Shown here one piece after another: positions 26,024-34,494 of a stretch of 64,000 nucleotides of DNA; the first letter of the stretch is position 1, and each line of letters opens with the position of its first letter. The notes under the pieces are model-generated. The model did no database searches, was not told the origin of the DNA, and was given only the letters and a program-made list of their open reading frames with translations. The stretch is from contig NZ_LT607410.1 in assembly GCF_900091515.1 (NCBI RefSeq), positions 2,728,001 through 2,792,000 on the forward strand. Reading direction: 5' to 3'. This stretch comes from Micromonospora purpureochromogenes. GTDB taxonomy: Bacteria; Actinomycetota; Actinomycetes; Mycobacteriales; Micromonosporaceae. Both the position numbers and the translations under genes were made by a program.

Positions 26024-26443
26024 TCAGGACGTGCGGCGCGGGCCGACCCGGAACATGCCGGTCATGTCTTCGTGGACGGCGTAGCCGAAGCGCCGGTAGA
26101 GGGCGACCGACCCGCCCGTGGCGAAGAGCCCCACGAAGGTGCGCGCCGAGGCGCGGCCGGCGATCCACTCCTCCAGCCGACCGAGGATGGCGGCCCCCAC
26201 CCCCCGGCGCTGCCGTTCCGGCACCACGGCGAGGTCCTGCAGGTAGTAGTAGATCGCCCCGTCGCCGATCAGCCGGCCCAGCCCGATCACCCGGTCGCCC
26301 TCCACCGCCACCACCGCGTGCAGCGAGGCGGCCAGCGAGGCGGGGATCGCCGCCGGGTCGTACGCGTCGGCCCAGCCGACGGCGCGGGTCACCGCGACGA
26401 ACTCCTCGACGGTGGGCAGCCGGTCGACCAGTCGGTACTCCAT
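26024..26443 (-). CDS. GNAT-family N-acetyltransferase
   Basis: A 139-residue single GNAT domain. The acetyl-CoA loop is VVPERQRRGVGAAILGRLE (RRGVGA), and LYRRFGY gives the C-terminal core. Substrate unknown; close in style to small amine or peptide acetyltransferases. TAGGCT seven bases before ATG 26443 looks like a -10 box, implying a leaderless transcript. Confidence 0.85.
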   Translation of the reverse strand: MEYRLVDRLPTVEEFVAVTRAVGWADAYDPAAIPASLAASLHAVVAVEGDRVIGLGRLIGDGAIYYYLQDLAVVPERQRRGVGAAILGRLEEWIAGRASARTFVGLFATGGSVALYRRFGYAVHEDMTGMFRVGPRRTS

Positions 26444-26601
26444 GATCGAAGCCTAGGTCGGGTGCTGTCCAGCCGAGTCGTGGGTTGGCCGTTAGCGCGG
26501 GCGCGGTGACCCGAGGGCGGCCAGAATGAGGGGCGTCCGCCCGCGCCGCGGACCGCCACCGTGGGCCCGGACGAGGGATGTCCGCCGAGGGGAGTGCCGC
26601 C

Positions 26602-27081
26602 ATGGCAGTGGACGTGGTGACGGAGATCGTGATCGACCGGCCGGTCGCCGACGTGGCGGCGTACGCCGGCGACCCCGGCAACGCTCCCACCTGGTACGTG
26701 AACATCGAGTCGGTGGAGTGGCGCACGCCTCCGCCACTGCGGGTCGGTTCCCGCCTCGCCTTCGTCGCGCATTTCCTCGGTCGGCGGCTGGCCTACACGT
26801 ACGAGATCGTCGAGCTGGTCCCCGGCGAGCGGCTCGTCATGCGGACCGCGCAGGGCCCGTTTCCCATGGAGACGACCTATCGCTGGGAAGCGCAGGGCCG
26901 GGCGCGCACCCGGATGACCCTGCGCAACCGTGGCGAGCCCCGCGGCTTCGCGACGGTGACCGCCCCGGTGCTGGCGGCGGCGATGCGCCGGGCGAACCGA
27001 AAGGACCTGGCCAGGCTGAAGGCGGTGCTGGAGCGGGAGCGCGGCGGGCCGGGGCCGGGAGGCGGCAGGACGATCGCCTAG
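26602..27081 (+). CDS. SRPBCC-family protein (polyketide-cyclase/START-like fold)
   Basis: A 159-residue helix-grip protein. The start TEIVIDRPVADVAAYAGDP and the middle GPFPMETTYRWEAQGRARTRM are typical of SRPBCC small-ligand-binding proteins. ATG 26602 follows GGGGAG at a proper distance; an upstream ATG at 26578 would add eight residues. Its TAG stop is interlocked with the stop of the convergent kinase gene. Ligand unknown. Confidence 0.8.
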   Translation: MAVDVVTEIVIDRPVADVAAYAGDPGNAPTWYVNIESVEWRTPPPLRVGSRLAFVAHFLGRRLAYTYEIVELVPGERLVMRTAQGPFPMETTYRWEAQGRARTRMTLRNRGEPRGFATVTAPVLAAAMRRANRKDLARLKAVLERERGGPGPGGGRTIA

Positions 27082-27692
27082 CCGCGTCGCGTACCGGTGG
27101 TCAGCGGTCGGACCAGCCGGTCCAGGGCGGCGGCGACCGCCGTCGGGTCGGCCCCGCCGTCGAGCACCCGGAAGTCGGGGAACTCCGGCAGCGCCCGGTA
27201 GGCGGCGTCCAGCGCCGCCAGGTGGCCCGACTCCTCGGTGTCGATGCCCCGCTCGTGCACCCGCCGCTGCGCCAGCGCGGGCGACACCGCCAGGAAGCAG
27301 ACCAGGTCGGGACGGGGGAACAGCGCGTACGCCGCCCGGACCAGCCGGACGCCCCGGTCGCCACGGGCTCGCATGATCACGTACTGGCACCAGGTCCAGC
27401 GGTCCATCACGCCCACCCGGCCGGTCAGCCGGACCCCGGCGACCGCCCGGGCCACGGCCAGCCAGCGCACGGCCGCCTCCAGCGCCGGGTAGAGGCGCCG
27501 GCCGAACAGGTGCATGCCGTCGCGCCGCCCGAGCCGGTGGGCGAGCCGGTTCCACAGCGGGCGGCCGCCGGCGTTCTCGAAGTACGTCGCCGGGACACCC
27601 CGCTCGGACAGCCGCCGGGCCAGCGCCCGGGCCTGCGTCGACTTGCCCGAGCCGTCGACCCCGAGCAGCGCGATGATCACGGGACGGGCCAT
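27078..27692 (-). CDS. Thymidylate-kinase-like P-loop kinase
   Basis: A 204-residue kinase with Walker A GVDGSGKST at residues 11-19, the nucleotide-binding start LLGVDGSGKSTQARALARRL, and VMDRWTWC where thymidylate kinases carry the DR(Y/W) motif. It lacks a clear tmk lid sequence, and a second, canonical tmk is probably elsewhere; the substrate may be another nucleotide. Its stop and that of the convergent SRPBCC gene are shared in one CTAG. Confidence 0.8.
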   Translation of the reverse strand: MARPVIIALLGVDGSGKSTQARALARRLSERGVPATYFENAGGRPLWNRLAHRLGRRDGMHLFGRRLYPALEAAVRWLAVARAVAGVRLTGRVGVMDRWTWCQYVIMRARGDRGVRLVRAAYALFPRPDLVCFLAVSPALAQRRVHERGIDTEESGHLAALDAAYRALPEFPDFRVLDGGADPTAVAAALDRLVRPLTTGTRRG

Positions 27693-27812
27693 GCCCCGGC
27701 ACGCTAGCCGGCCCGGGCAAGAAATTCTCCGCCGGGCTGTCGGGAACCGGCGCTCCGCTCCGACCCACCGGTGAGAGCGCCCACCGGAGGCGCCCGGACG
27801 TGAGGAGAGACC

Positions 27813-28382
27813 ATGCGCAAGGTCGTTTACTGGGTCCACCAGTCCGTCGACGGCTTCATCGAGGGCCCGAACGGCGAGTTCGACTGGCCGTCGATGGGCC
27901 CGGAGCTGTCCGCGTACTCCCTGGAGCTGACCGAGCGGGCCGGCGCCTTCGCCTACGGGCGGAAGGTCTGGGAGATGATGTCCTGGTACTGGCCGCGCGC
28001 CGAGTCGATGTCGACGGACCCGCACGACCTGGCCTTCGCGCCGATCTGGCGGCGGACCCCGAAGGTGGTCGTCTCCCGGACGCTCACCGGAGCCGAGTGG
28101 GACGCGCGGGTGGTCGGCGGCGACGACCTCGCCAAGGAGATCACCGCGCTCAAGGAGCAGCCGGGCGGGGACCTGCTGCTCACCGGCGGCTCCGGCGCCG
28201 GCGCCGCGCTGACCGCGCTCGGCCTGATCGACGAGTACCAGGTGATCGTGCACCCGGTCGTGCTCGGCGGCGGCCGGCCGGTCTTCCCCGGCGGCCCGGA
28301 GCGCCTGGACCTGCGGCTGGCCGGGTCGCGCGTCTTCGACGGCCGGAGCGTGCTGCTGCGCTACGCGCCCGCGGCGGGGTGA
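27813..28382 (+). CDS. Dihydrofolate-reductase-fold (RibD C-terminal type) protein
   Basis: A 189-residue protein of the DHFR/RibD-C superfamily. YWVHQSVDGFIEGPNGEFDW is the standard N terminus, with LLLTGGSGAGAALTALGLIDEY and HPVVLGGGRPVF as the nucleotide-binding features. These proteins are NADPH reductases of mostly unknown substrate, not true DHFR. GTGAGGAGAG precedes ATG 27813. It may be cotranscribed with the rRNA methylase that follows. Confidence 0.87.
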   Translation: MRKVVYWVHQSVDGFIEGPNGEFDWPSMGPELSAYSLELTERAGAFAYGRKVWEMMSWYWPRAESMSTDPHDLAFAPIWRRTPKVVVSRTLTGAEWDARVVGGDDLAKEITALKEQPGGDLLLTGGSGAGAALTALGLIDEYQVIVHPVVLGGGRPVFPGGPERLDLRLAGSRVFDGRSVLLRYAPAAG

Positions 28383-28450
28383 GCGTGGCCCGGGTCGCCC
28401 CGGCGACCGCCCCGGCCGCCGCAGCACGGGCACCCGGCAGAATCGTCGCC

Positions 28451-29260
28451 GTGCCCGTCCACCAGATCACCGACCCCGACGACGACCGGATCGCCGACTA
28501 CCGCGCGTTGACCGACGTCGAGCTGCGTACCCGCTGGGAGCCCCCGCACGGGCTGTTCATCGCCGAGGGGGAGCTGGTGCTGCGGCGGGCGCTGCGCGCC
28601 GGCTACCCGGCCCGGTCGTACCTGGTGGACGCCAAGCGCGTCGACCAGCTCGCCGACCTCGACACCGGCGACGCGCCGGTCTACGCCGCCACCCCGGACG
28701 TGCTCCAGCGGGCCACCGGCTTCCACGTGCACCGGGGCGTGCTCGCCTCGTTCCGTCGCAAGCCGCTGCCGGCCGCCGCCGAGGTGCTGGCCACCGCCCG
28801 CCGGGTGGTGATCCTGGAGGACGTCAACAACCACACCAACCTCGGCGCGATCTTCCGGGCGGTGGCCGGGCTCGGCGTGGACGCGGTGCTGCTCTCGCCG
28901 ACCTGCGCCGACCCGCTCTACCGGCGCAGCGTACGGGTCAGCATGGGTGAGGTCTTCGCCGTCCCGTACGCGAAGCTGGAGCCCTGGCCCGACGCGCTGG
29001 CCGAGGTACGGGCGGCCGGCTTCACCGTGCTGGCGATGACCCCGGCCCCGGACGCGGTGCCCATCCAGCGCCTGGACGCCGCCCAGCGGGCCCGCGCCGC
29101 GCTGCTGCTCGGCGCGGAGGGCGCCGGGCTGACCCGGGCCGCGATGGAGGCCAGCGACGCCCGGGTGGTGATCCCGATGCGCCGCGGCGTCGACTCCCTC
29201 AACGTCGCCGCCGCCACGGCGGTGGCCTGCTGGGAGCTGGGCCGCGACGACCCGCTCTGA
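28451..29260 (+). CDS. TrmH/SpoU-family RNA 2'-O-methyltransferase
   Basis: A 269-residue SPOUT methyltransferase that methylates rRNA or tRNA ribose. The N-terminal substrate-binding domain begins VHQITDPDDDRIADYR; the catalytic domain has ILEDVNNHTNLGAIFR (motif 1), LLLGAEGAGLT (motif 2) and IPMRRGVDSLNVAAATAV (motif 3, knot). GTG 28451 is picked to match the usual start; GTG 28385 would add 22 Ala-rich residues. Follows the DHFR-fold gene by 68 bp. Confidence 0.88.
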   Translation: MPVHQITDPDDDRIADYRALTDVELRTRWEPPHGLFIAEGELVLRRALRAGYPARSYLVDAKRVDQLADLDTGDAPVYAATPDVLQRATGFHVHRGVLASFRRKPLPAAAEVLATARRVVILEDVNNHTNLGAIFRAVAGLGVDAVLLSPTCADPLYRRSVRVSMGEVFAVPYAKLEPWPDALAEVRAAGFTVLAMTPAPDAVPIQRLDAAQRARAALLLGAEGAGLTRAAMEASDARVVIPMRRGVDSLNVAAATAVACWELGRDDPL

Positions 29261-29298
29261 GCCCCCACCGCCGGCCACCGGGCCGGTAGGGTCGCGGC

Positions 29299-29877
29299 GT
29301 GAGCCTGGCCGCGAGCACCCGTGGTGTGGTGTGGGCCGCCCACGCCGTCGGGGGCTGCGGGGCGCTGACCCTGCTCTGGGCGTTCAGCGTTCCTGGCTTC
29401 TCGGTGATCGTCGCGTTGATCGCCCTCACCGTGCTCGCCGTGGCGGCAGTGCTCTGGACCGTCGGGGCGCAGTTGTCACACCGGGCCGGCCGGACGTGGC
29501 CGTGGTGGCTGCTCGTCGCCCCGGTGCTGGCGGCCGTCACCCTGGCGCTGCTGGTGACGCGGGCCCCGCTGCACTCCCGCTGGGAGCTGAGCCGAGGCGC
29601 CTTCGAGACGGTCGTGACCCGCCTCCCCGAGTCGACTGCGGCGACGAGGTTCGACCGGGTGGAGGCGCCGGCCCGGATCGGCAGCTACCGGATCACCACC
29701 GCCTATCTCGTGCCCGGCGGGGTCATCTTCTACGAGAGGAACGGGGCCTTCTTCAACGACGCCGGCTTCGCCTACCTGCCGGGCGGCCCCAGCCGCTCCC
29801 TGCACAACGGTTCCTTCGAGTCGCCCATGTTCTGGCCCCTCGGCGGTGGCTGGTACGGCTGGACCGCGAGCTGGTGA
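29299..29877 (+). CDS. Small membrane protein of unknown function
   Basis: A 192-residue protein with three N-terminal hydrophobic helices (to about residue 85) and a roughly 100-residue extracytoplasmic tail rich in aromatic residues (GVIFYERNGAFFNDAGFAYL, WPLGGGWYGWTASW). The tail has no cysteines and no recognised domain. It follows the methyltransferase by 38 bp on the same strand and could be in its operon. No family recognised. Confidence 0.65.
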   Translation: MSLAASTRGVVWAAHAVGGCGALTLLWAFSVPGFSVIVALIALTVLAVAAVLWTVGAQLSHRAGRTWPWWLLVAPVLAAVTLALLVTRAPLHSRWELSRGAFETVVTRLPESTAATRFDRVEAPARIGSYRITTAYLVPGGVIFYERNGAFFNDAGFAYLPGGPSRSLHNGSFESPMFWPLGGGWYGWTASW

Positions 29878-29925
29878 CCGTCGGGGGCCTGCCGCCCCGC
29901 TGACCAGCAGGTATCGGGACCGGGG

Positions 29926-29968
29926 TCACGGACGGTAGCGTGTCGCGCGTGTTCCCTACCGTCCGTGA
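29926..29968. promoter_or_regulatory. 13-bp perfect inverted repeat spanning the PucR start codon
   Basis: TCACGGACGGTAG (29926-29938) and CTACCGTCCGTGA (29956-29968) are perfect complements separated by 17 bp containing both possible GTG starts (29940 and 29949). The right arm is codons for the Pro-Thr-Val-Arg stretch. It could be an autoregulatory operator or an mRNA hairpin hiding the start. Confidence 0.7.
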
Positions 29969-31682
29969 GGTCCTCGCCCTCGATCCCGTCCGCCACGGCG
30001 CGCCGCGCCTGGTCGCCGGGGACGCCGGCCTGGACGCGCCGGTCCGCTGGGTGCACGTCGCCGAGGTGCCCGACATCGCCACCCTGCTCGGCGGCGGTGA
30101 GCTGGTGCTCACCACCGGCATCGGGCTGCCCGCCGACGACACCGGCCTGCGCGCCTTCATCGGCGACCTGGCCGACGTCGGCGTCTCCGGGCTGGTGGTC
30201 GAGCTGGGCCGCCGGTACGTCAGCGGGGTGCCCCGGGTGATGGCGGCCGCCGCCGAGCGGCGCGGCCTGCCCCTGGTCGAGCTGCGCCGGGCCACCCCGT
30301 TCGTCCGGATCACCGAGGCGGTGCACGCCCTGATCGTCGACGCCCAGCTCACCGAGCTGCGGGCCACCGAGGAGATCCACCAGCGCTTCACCGAGCTGTC
30401 GGTCGAGGGCGCCGGCCCCGCCGAGGTGGTCCGGCAGGCGGCCGAGCTGGCCGGCTGCCCGCTGGTGCTGGAGAACCTGTCCCGGCAGGTGCTCGCGTAC
30501 GACCCGGCGGGGGAGAGCGCCGAGCTGCTGCTGGACGGCTGGGAGCAGCACTCCCGGCGGATCCGTCCCGCCGGGCGCACCGCGTACGACGCCGACAGCG
30601 GCTGGCTGGTGACCACCGTCGGCGCGCGGGGGCAGGACTGGGGTCGGCTGCTGCTGCGCTGGCCCGGTGGGGGTGACCTGGCCGCCGGGAGCACGCTGGG
30701 CGGTCGGCCGGCGGGCACCCCGCCGACCCGGCTGACGATCCTGGTGGAGCGGGCCGCCTCCACCCTGGCGCTGGGCCGGCTGATCCGCCGCGACGCCGAG
30801 GGCCTGGAACGGCAGATCCACCGCACCCTGCTCACCGCGCTGCTCGACCACTCCCGCCCGGTCGACGAGGTCGCGCTGCGGGCACGGGCGCTCGGCGTCA
30901 CGCTGGAACGCCGGCACCTGGTCGGGGTGGTGGTCCGGCACCGCCTCGACGACCCCGCCGAGGGCGCCGGGGAGAGCACCGTGGCGGCCGAGTCCCCGGA
31001 GGCCGGCCCGGCGCGGCTGCGGGATCTCGCCGAGGCGGTGGGGCAGGCGCTGCGGGAGGCGAAGCTGACCGGGCTGACCAGCGCCGTCGACGACCAGGCG
31101 GTGGGCGCCCTGCTCGCCCTGCCCGACCCGGCCGCGGAGGAGCGGGCGCTGACCGCGTTCGCCGCCGCCCTGCGCCGGATCCGGCTCGACGCCGCCCCGG
31201 CCCGTCCCGCGGTGGCCGGCGCCGTGCCGCCGGACGCGGTGATCGTCGCCGCCGGGTCCGGGGTGGGCGGCCTGCGGGAGGCCCGGCGGTCGCTGATCGA
31301 GGCCCGGCAGATCGCCGACGCGGCCCGCCGCGACCGCCGCGACCTGCCCATCTTCCGGCTACCCCACGTCGGGCTCGCCGGGCTGCTGCACCTGCTGCGC
31401 GACGAGCCCCGGGTGCAGACCTTCGTCGAGCGGGAACTCGGCGCGCTGCTCGCCCACGACGCCCGGCACCCCCGCGACCAGTTGCTCGGCACGCTGCGGG
31501 CGTACCTCGAACAGGGCCGCAACAAGTCGGCGGCGGCCGCGGCGGCGCACCTGTCCCGGCCGGCGTTCTACGAGCGGCTGGCCCGCATCGCCCGCATCCT
31601 CGACGTCGACCTCGACTCGGTCGAGGCCTGCCTCTCCCTGCACGTCGCCCTGCTCGCCCTCGACGCCATCCGCACCCCCTGA
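29940..31682 (+). CDS. PucR-family transcriptional regulator
   Basis: A 580-residue activator. The N-terminal PucR (purine catabolism regulator-like) domain is seen in VREVLALDPVRHGAPRLVAG and LVLTTGIGLP, followed by a GGDEF-like middle (CdaR type) and a C-terminal helix-turn-helix: LLGTLRAYLEQGRNKSAAA, AHLSRPAFYERLARI. Family members control purine, hydantoin, amino-acid or glycolate catabolism. Two GTGs compete; both lie in the loop of a perfect inverted repeat, suggesting tight self-control. The target is not obvious from neighbours; an aminotransferase-mmsA catabolic pair lies 8 kb away. Confidence 0.88.
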   Translation: MSRVFPTVREVLALDPVRHGAPRLVAGDAGLDAPVRWVHVAEVPDIATLLGGGELVLTTGIGLPADDTGLRAFIGDLADVGVSGLVVELGRRYVSGVPRVMAAAAERRGLPLVELRRATPFVRITEAVHALIVDAQLTELRATEEIHQRFTELSVEGAGPAEVVRQAAELAGCPLVLENLSRQVLAYDPAGESAELLLDGWEQHSRRIRPAGRTAYDADSGWLVTTVGARGQDWGRLLLRWPGGGDLAAGSTLGGRPAGTPPTRLTILVERAASTLALGRLIRRDAEGLERQIHRTLLTALLDHSRPVDEVALRARALGVTLERRHLVGVVVRHRLDDPAEGAGESTVAAESPEAGPARLRDLAEAVGQALREAKLTGLTSAVDDQAVGALLALPDPAAEERALTAFAAALRRIRLDAAPARPAVAGAVPPDAVIVAAGSGVGGLREARRSLIEARQIADAARRDRRDLPIFRLPHVGLAGLLHLLRDEPRVQTFVERELGALLAHDARHPRDQLLGTLRAYLEQGRNKSAAAAAAHLSRPAFYERLARIARILDVDLDSVEACLSLHVALLALDAIRTP

Positions 31683-31705
31683 ACCGGGCAGCCGGGGGTA
31701 TGGGG

Positions 31706-33055
31706 TCAGGTCAGGGCGGTGAGGGCCTTGGCGTACGGGGCGGGGACGAAGTTCGGGCCGCCGGGGGTGAACACGTCCGAGCCCGCCGCCGCCGACCAGG
31801 CGGTCTCCGGGACCGCGTCGACCAGGGCGCGGACGACCGGAGCGTCGCGCCACTGCTCCTGCTCGGCGAGCAGGCTCAGCGCCACCACCGACTCCTCGAC
31901 CTCGCCGACGCACTCGAACGGCTTGTGCCCGTCGACGCCGAGCAGCTCCCGGTAGCCGGGGATCTGCGCCGGGTCGGCCAGCAGGTCGCCGCCGAAGATG
32001 CGCACCACCCGCTCGCGCGGCATGAACGGCGCCATGGCGAGGAAGACGAACCGGCACTTCGGGCAGTCGCGGCACCAGCGCTCGCTCGCGTCGCGCAGCT
32101 TGAACGCGGCGTTGCAGCTGGTCACCACCGCGTCGTACCGGTCGATGCCGGCGAAGAGCCGGGCGATGTGCAGCTCCGACAGCGAGCGCAGCAGCGAGAA
32201 GTACGGCTCGGTGAGACCGGCGTGCTCGGCCAGCGCCGCCCGCAGCAGCCCCTCCGCCTCGACGCCCTTGGACCACTGGTGGTTGATCTCGTGACCGTTC
32301 CAGATCAGGTTCGGGTCGGACGCGGAGCGCTCGTTGGACATCACCACCGGCCCGAGTCCGTGCAGCACGGCGGTGGCCACCGCGATCAGCGAGTTGATCG
32401 CGGTGACCGGGATGTGGCCGTTGAGCGCGCCGGCCGCGTTGAGGTCGAGCAGCACCGGGTCGATCCGCCGGCGGGCCGCGAGGGGGGTCAGCCCGGACGC
32501 CTCGTTCACCGAGACGATCACGTGGTTCGGGTTCACCGAGAACGGCACCGGGTCGAAGCCGGCCCGGCGCAGCGCCTCCAGGCTGACGATGGAGTCCTTG
32601 CCGCCGCCGACGGCTGAGAGCGGGCGACGGTCGGAGTCGTCGTACTCGCGCGCCGGGGAGACGGTGCCGGAGGGCAGCTCCGGGCGCAGCTCGAGCACGT
32701 GCGGCAGCTGGTTGCGGTAGGCGTACTCGGCCAGGCCCTTGGTGTAGACGGCGGTGACCAGCTCGGCGGCGGCTGCGCCCAGCGGCGCCGGCAGCACCAG
32801 CCGGCGCGGCGCGGCGGCCTTGTAGTAGCTGACCCCGGCGACCACGTGCAGCAGCTCCAGGACCCGACCCAGGGTGGCCACGGTCTCGTCCGACGGCGGA
32901 TCGGCGGGCAGCGGCAGGGTGATCACCTCGGTGAACCGCTGCTCACCGTCGGGACCGGTCAGCTTGTAGTCGAACAACGCCTCGCCGGTGGCGAGGTCGA
33001 TCGAGTAGGACGGGAAGGTGAAGGCGTCCATCCGCCGGAGCTGCTCGTTGGGCAC
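31706..33055 (-). CDS. murL: UDP-N-acetylmuramoyl-L-Ala-L-Glu epimerase (MurL)
   Basis: Cytoplasmic enzyme that converts the terminal L-Glu of UDP-MurNAc-L-Ala-L-Glu to D-Glu using ATP, replacing glutamate racemase in peptidoglycan synthesis. The 449-residue protein carries a PP-loop-like SAVGGGKDSIVSLEAL (GGGKDS at 150-155), MSNERSASDPN, HQWSKGVEAEG and a CxxCxxC set WCRDCPKCRF (Cys328, 331, 334). It is divergent from murD2 with a 92-bp gap, the partnership known from Xanthomonas. TAGTAT five bases before GTG 33055 looks like a -10 box of a leaderless message. Identification is from motif recall plus the murD2 neighbour. Confidence 0.88.
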   Translation of the reverse strand: MPNEQLRRMDAFTFPSYSIDLATGEALFDYKLTGPDGEQRFTEVITLPLPADPPSDETVATLGRVLELLHVVAGVSYYKAAAPRRLVLPAPLGAAAAELVTAVYTKGLAEYAYRNQLPHVLELRPELPSGTVSPAREYDDSDRRPLSAVGGGKDSIVSLEALRRAGFDPVPFSVNPNHVIVSVNEASGLTPLAARRRIDPVLLDLNAAGALNGHIPVTAINSLIAVATAVLHGLGPVVMSNERSASDPNLIWNGHEINHQWSKGVEAEGLLRAALAEHAGLTEPYFSLLRSLSELHIARLFAGIDRYDAVVTSCNAAFKLRDASERWCRDCPKCRFVFLAMAPFMPRERVVRIFGGDLLADPAQIPGYRELLGVDGHKPFECVGEVEESVVALSLLAEQEQWRDAPVVRALVDAVPETAWSAAAGSDVFTPGGPNFVPAPYAKALTALT

Positions 33056-33147
33056 ACGCCATACTAGGCCCTGGTTCGTCCGGCCGTGTCCGGCTGCGCC
33101 GGACCGTGCCCCCTGCCACGCCGTCGAGACCCTCGAGGAGAGAGCCC

Positions 33148-34494
33148 GTGCGCCTGTCTGACCTGCGCGGACGTACCGTCGCCGTCTGGGGGGCCGGCCG
33201 CGAGGGCCGGGCCGCCGTGACCGCCATTGCCGCGCACGGCCCCGCCGGCCTGGTCGCCGTGGACGACAGCGCCAACTTCCTCACCCTGCCCTGGGAGGGT
33301 CCGCTCGCCGAGGCCGCGCCGCTGATCACCGGGGAGGCCGGCTTCGACCGGCTGGCCGCCGCCGACGTGGTGGTCCGCTCGCCGGGCGTGCCGAACACCC
33401 ACCCGTGGATGGTGGAGCTGCGGGCGCGGGCGGCCACGATCACCCAGGGCACCGCGCTCTGGATGGCCGACCACGCCGAGCGGACCATCGGGGTCACCGG
33501 CAGCAAGGGCAAGAGCACCACGTCCAGCCTGATCAGCCACCTGCTCGCCGCGGTGGACCGGCCGAACGTCTTCGGCGGCAACATCGGGGTGCCCACCCTG
33601 GACCTGCCCGAGGCGGACCTGTACGTGCTGGAGCTCTCCAGCTACCAGTGCACCGACCTGACCGACTCGCCCCGGGTGGCCGTGGTCACCGCGCTCTTCC
33701 CCGAGCACCTCGACGCGCACGGCGGCGAGGCCGAGTACTACCGGGACAAGCTCAACCTGCTGGCGTACGGCCCGCGGACCGTGGTGGTCAACGGCGCCGA
33801 CCCGCGGCTGGCCCTGGAACTGGGCGACCGGGCCGCCGTGCGCGCCGGCCGGCCGGACACCGCCAACGTTGCCAGCGGCCCCGACGGCACGCCCTGGTTC
33901 CACCTCGGTGACCAGCCGCTCTTCCCGCGCGCCGTGCTGCCGCTGGTCGGCCGGCACAACGAGGGCAACCTCTGCGTGGCGCTGGCCGTGCTCGACGCGC
34001 TCGACGTGGACGTGGTGGCCCGCAAGGACACCCTCGCCGTGGCGGTCGCCGAGTTCCAGGGGCTGGCCCACCGGCTCACCGAGATCGCCGACCCGTCCGG
34101 GCTCACCTTCGTCGACGACACCCTCGCCACCAGCCCGTACGCGGCAATGCACGCGATCGACGCGTACGAGGGGCGGCCGTTGACGGTGATCGTCGGCGGC
34201 ACCGACCGGGGGCTGGACTACAGCCCACTCGCCGCGCACCTGGCCGAACGGGAGATCACCGTGATCGGCATCCCGGACAGCGGCCCGCGCATCGTCGAGG
34301 CGCTGGCCGGGTTGCCGGCGGTGCGGACCGAGCTCGCCGAGGACCTGGTCGCGGCGGTCGGGCTGTCCCGCAAGCTGACCCCGCCCGGCGGGGTGGTGCT
34401 GCTCTCGCCGGCCGCGCCCAGCTACGGGCGGTTCCGCAACTTCGAGCACCGCTCCGAGGTCTTCGCCCAAGCGGTCGCCGACACCGCGCGGTGA
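33148..34494 (+). CDS. murD2: UDP-N-acetylmuramoyl-L-alanine:L-glutamate ligase (MurD2)
   Basis: A 448-residue Mur ligase. The ATP loop is GVTGSKGKST (115-124), with FGGNIGVP, LELSSYQCTDL and GRHNEGNLCVAL marking the central and C-terminal domains; FVDDTLATSP and GGTDRGLDY complete the MurD pattern. Divergent partnership with murL indicates the MurD2 type, which adds L-Glu (to be epimerised by MurL) rather than D-Glu. GAGGAGAG precedes GTG 33148. The next gene overlaps its stop (GTGA). In Micromonospora the acceptor may be UDP-N-glycolylmuramoyl-Gly, given the glycine-1 peptidoglycan known for that genus (inference). Confidence 0.88.
   Translation: MRLSDLRGRTVAVWGAGREGRAAVTAIAAHGPAGLVAVDDSANFLTLPWEGPLAEAAPLITGEAGFDRLAAADVVVRSPGVPNTHPWMVELRARAATITQGTALWMADHAERTIGVTGSKGKSTTSSLISHLLAAVDRPNVFGGNIGVPTLDLPEADLYVLELSSYQCTDLTDSPRVAVVTALFPEHLDAHGGEAEYYRDKLNLLAYGPRTVVVNGADPRLALELGDRAAVRAGRPDTANVASGPDGTPWFHLGDQPLFPRAVLPLVGRHNEGNLCVALAVLDALDVDVVARKDTLAVAVAEFQGLAHRLTEIADPSGLTFVDDTLATSPYAAMHAIDAYEGRPLTVIVGGTDRGLDYSPLAAHLAEREITVIGIPDSGPRIVEALAGLPAVRTELAEDLVAAVGLSRKLTPPGGVVLLSPAAPSYGRFRNFEHRSEVFAQAVADTAR

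Noticed and set aside
23634..26726. Minus-strand frame of 1030 codons opposite the penicillin-binding protein
   Set aside because: It is an antisense shadow created by high GC content; composition is Arg/Gly/Ala/Pro repeats without domains, while the plus strand has all PBP motifs.
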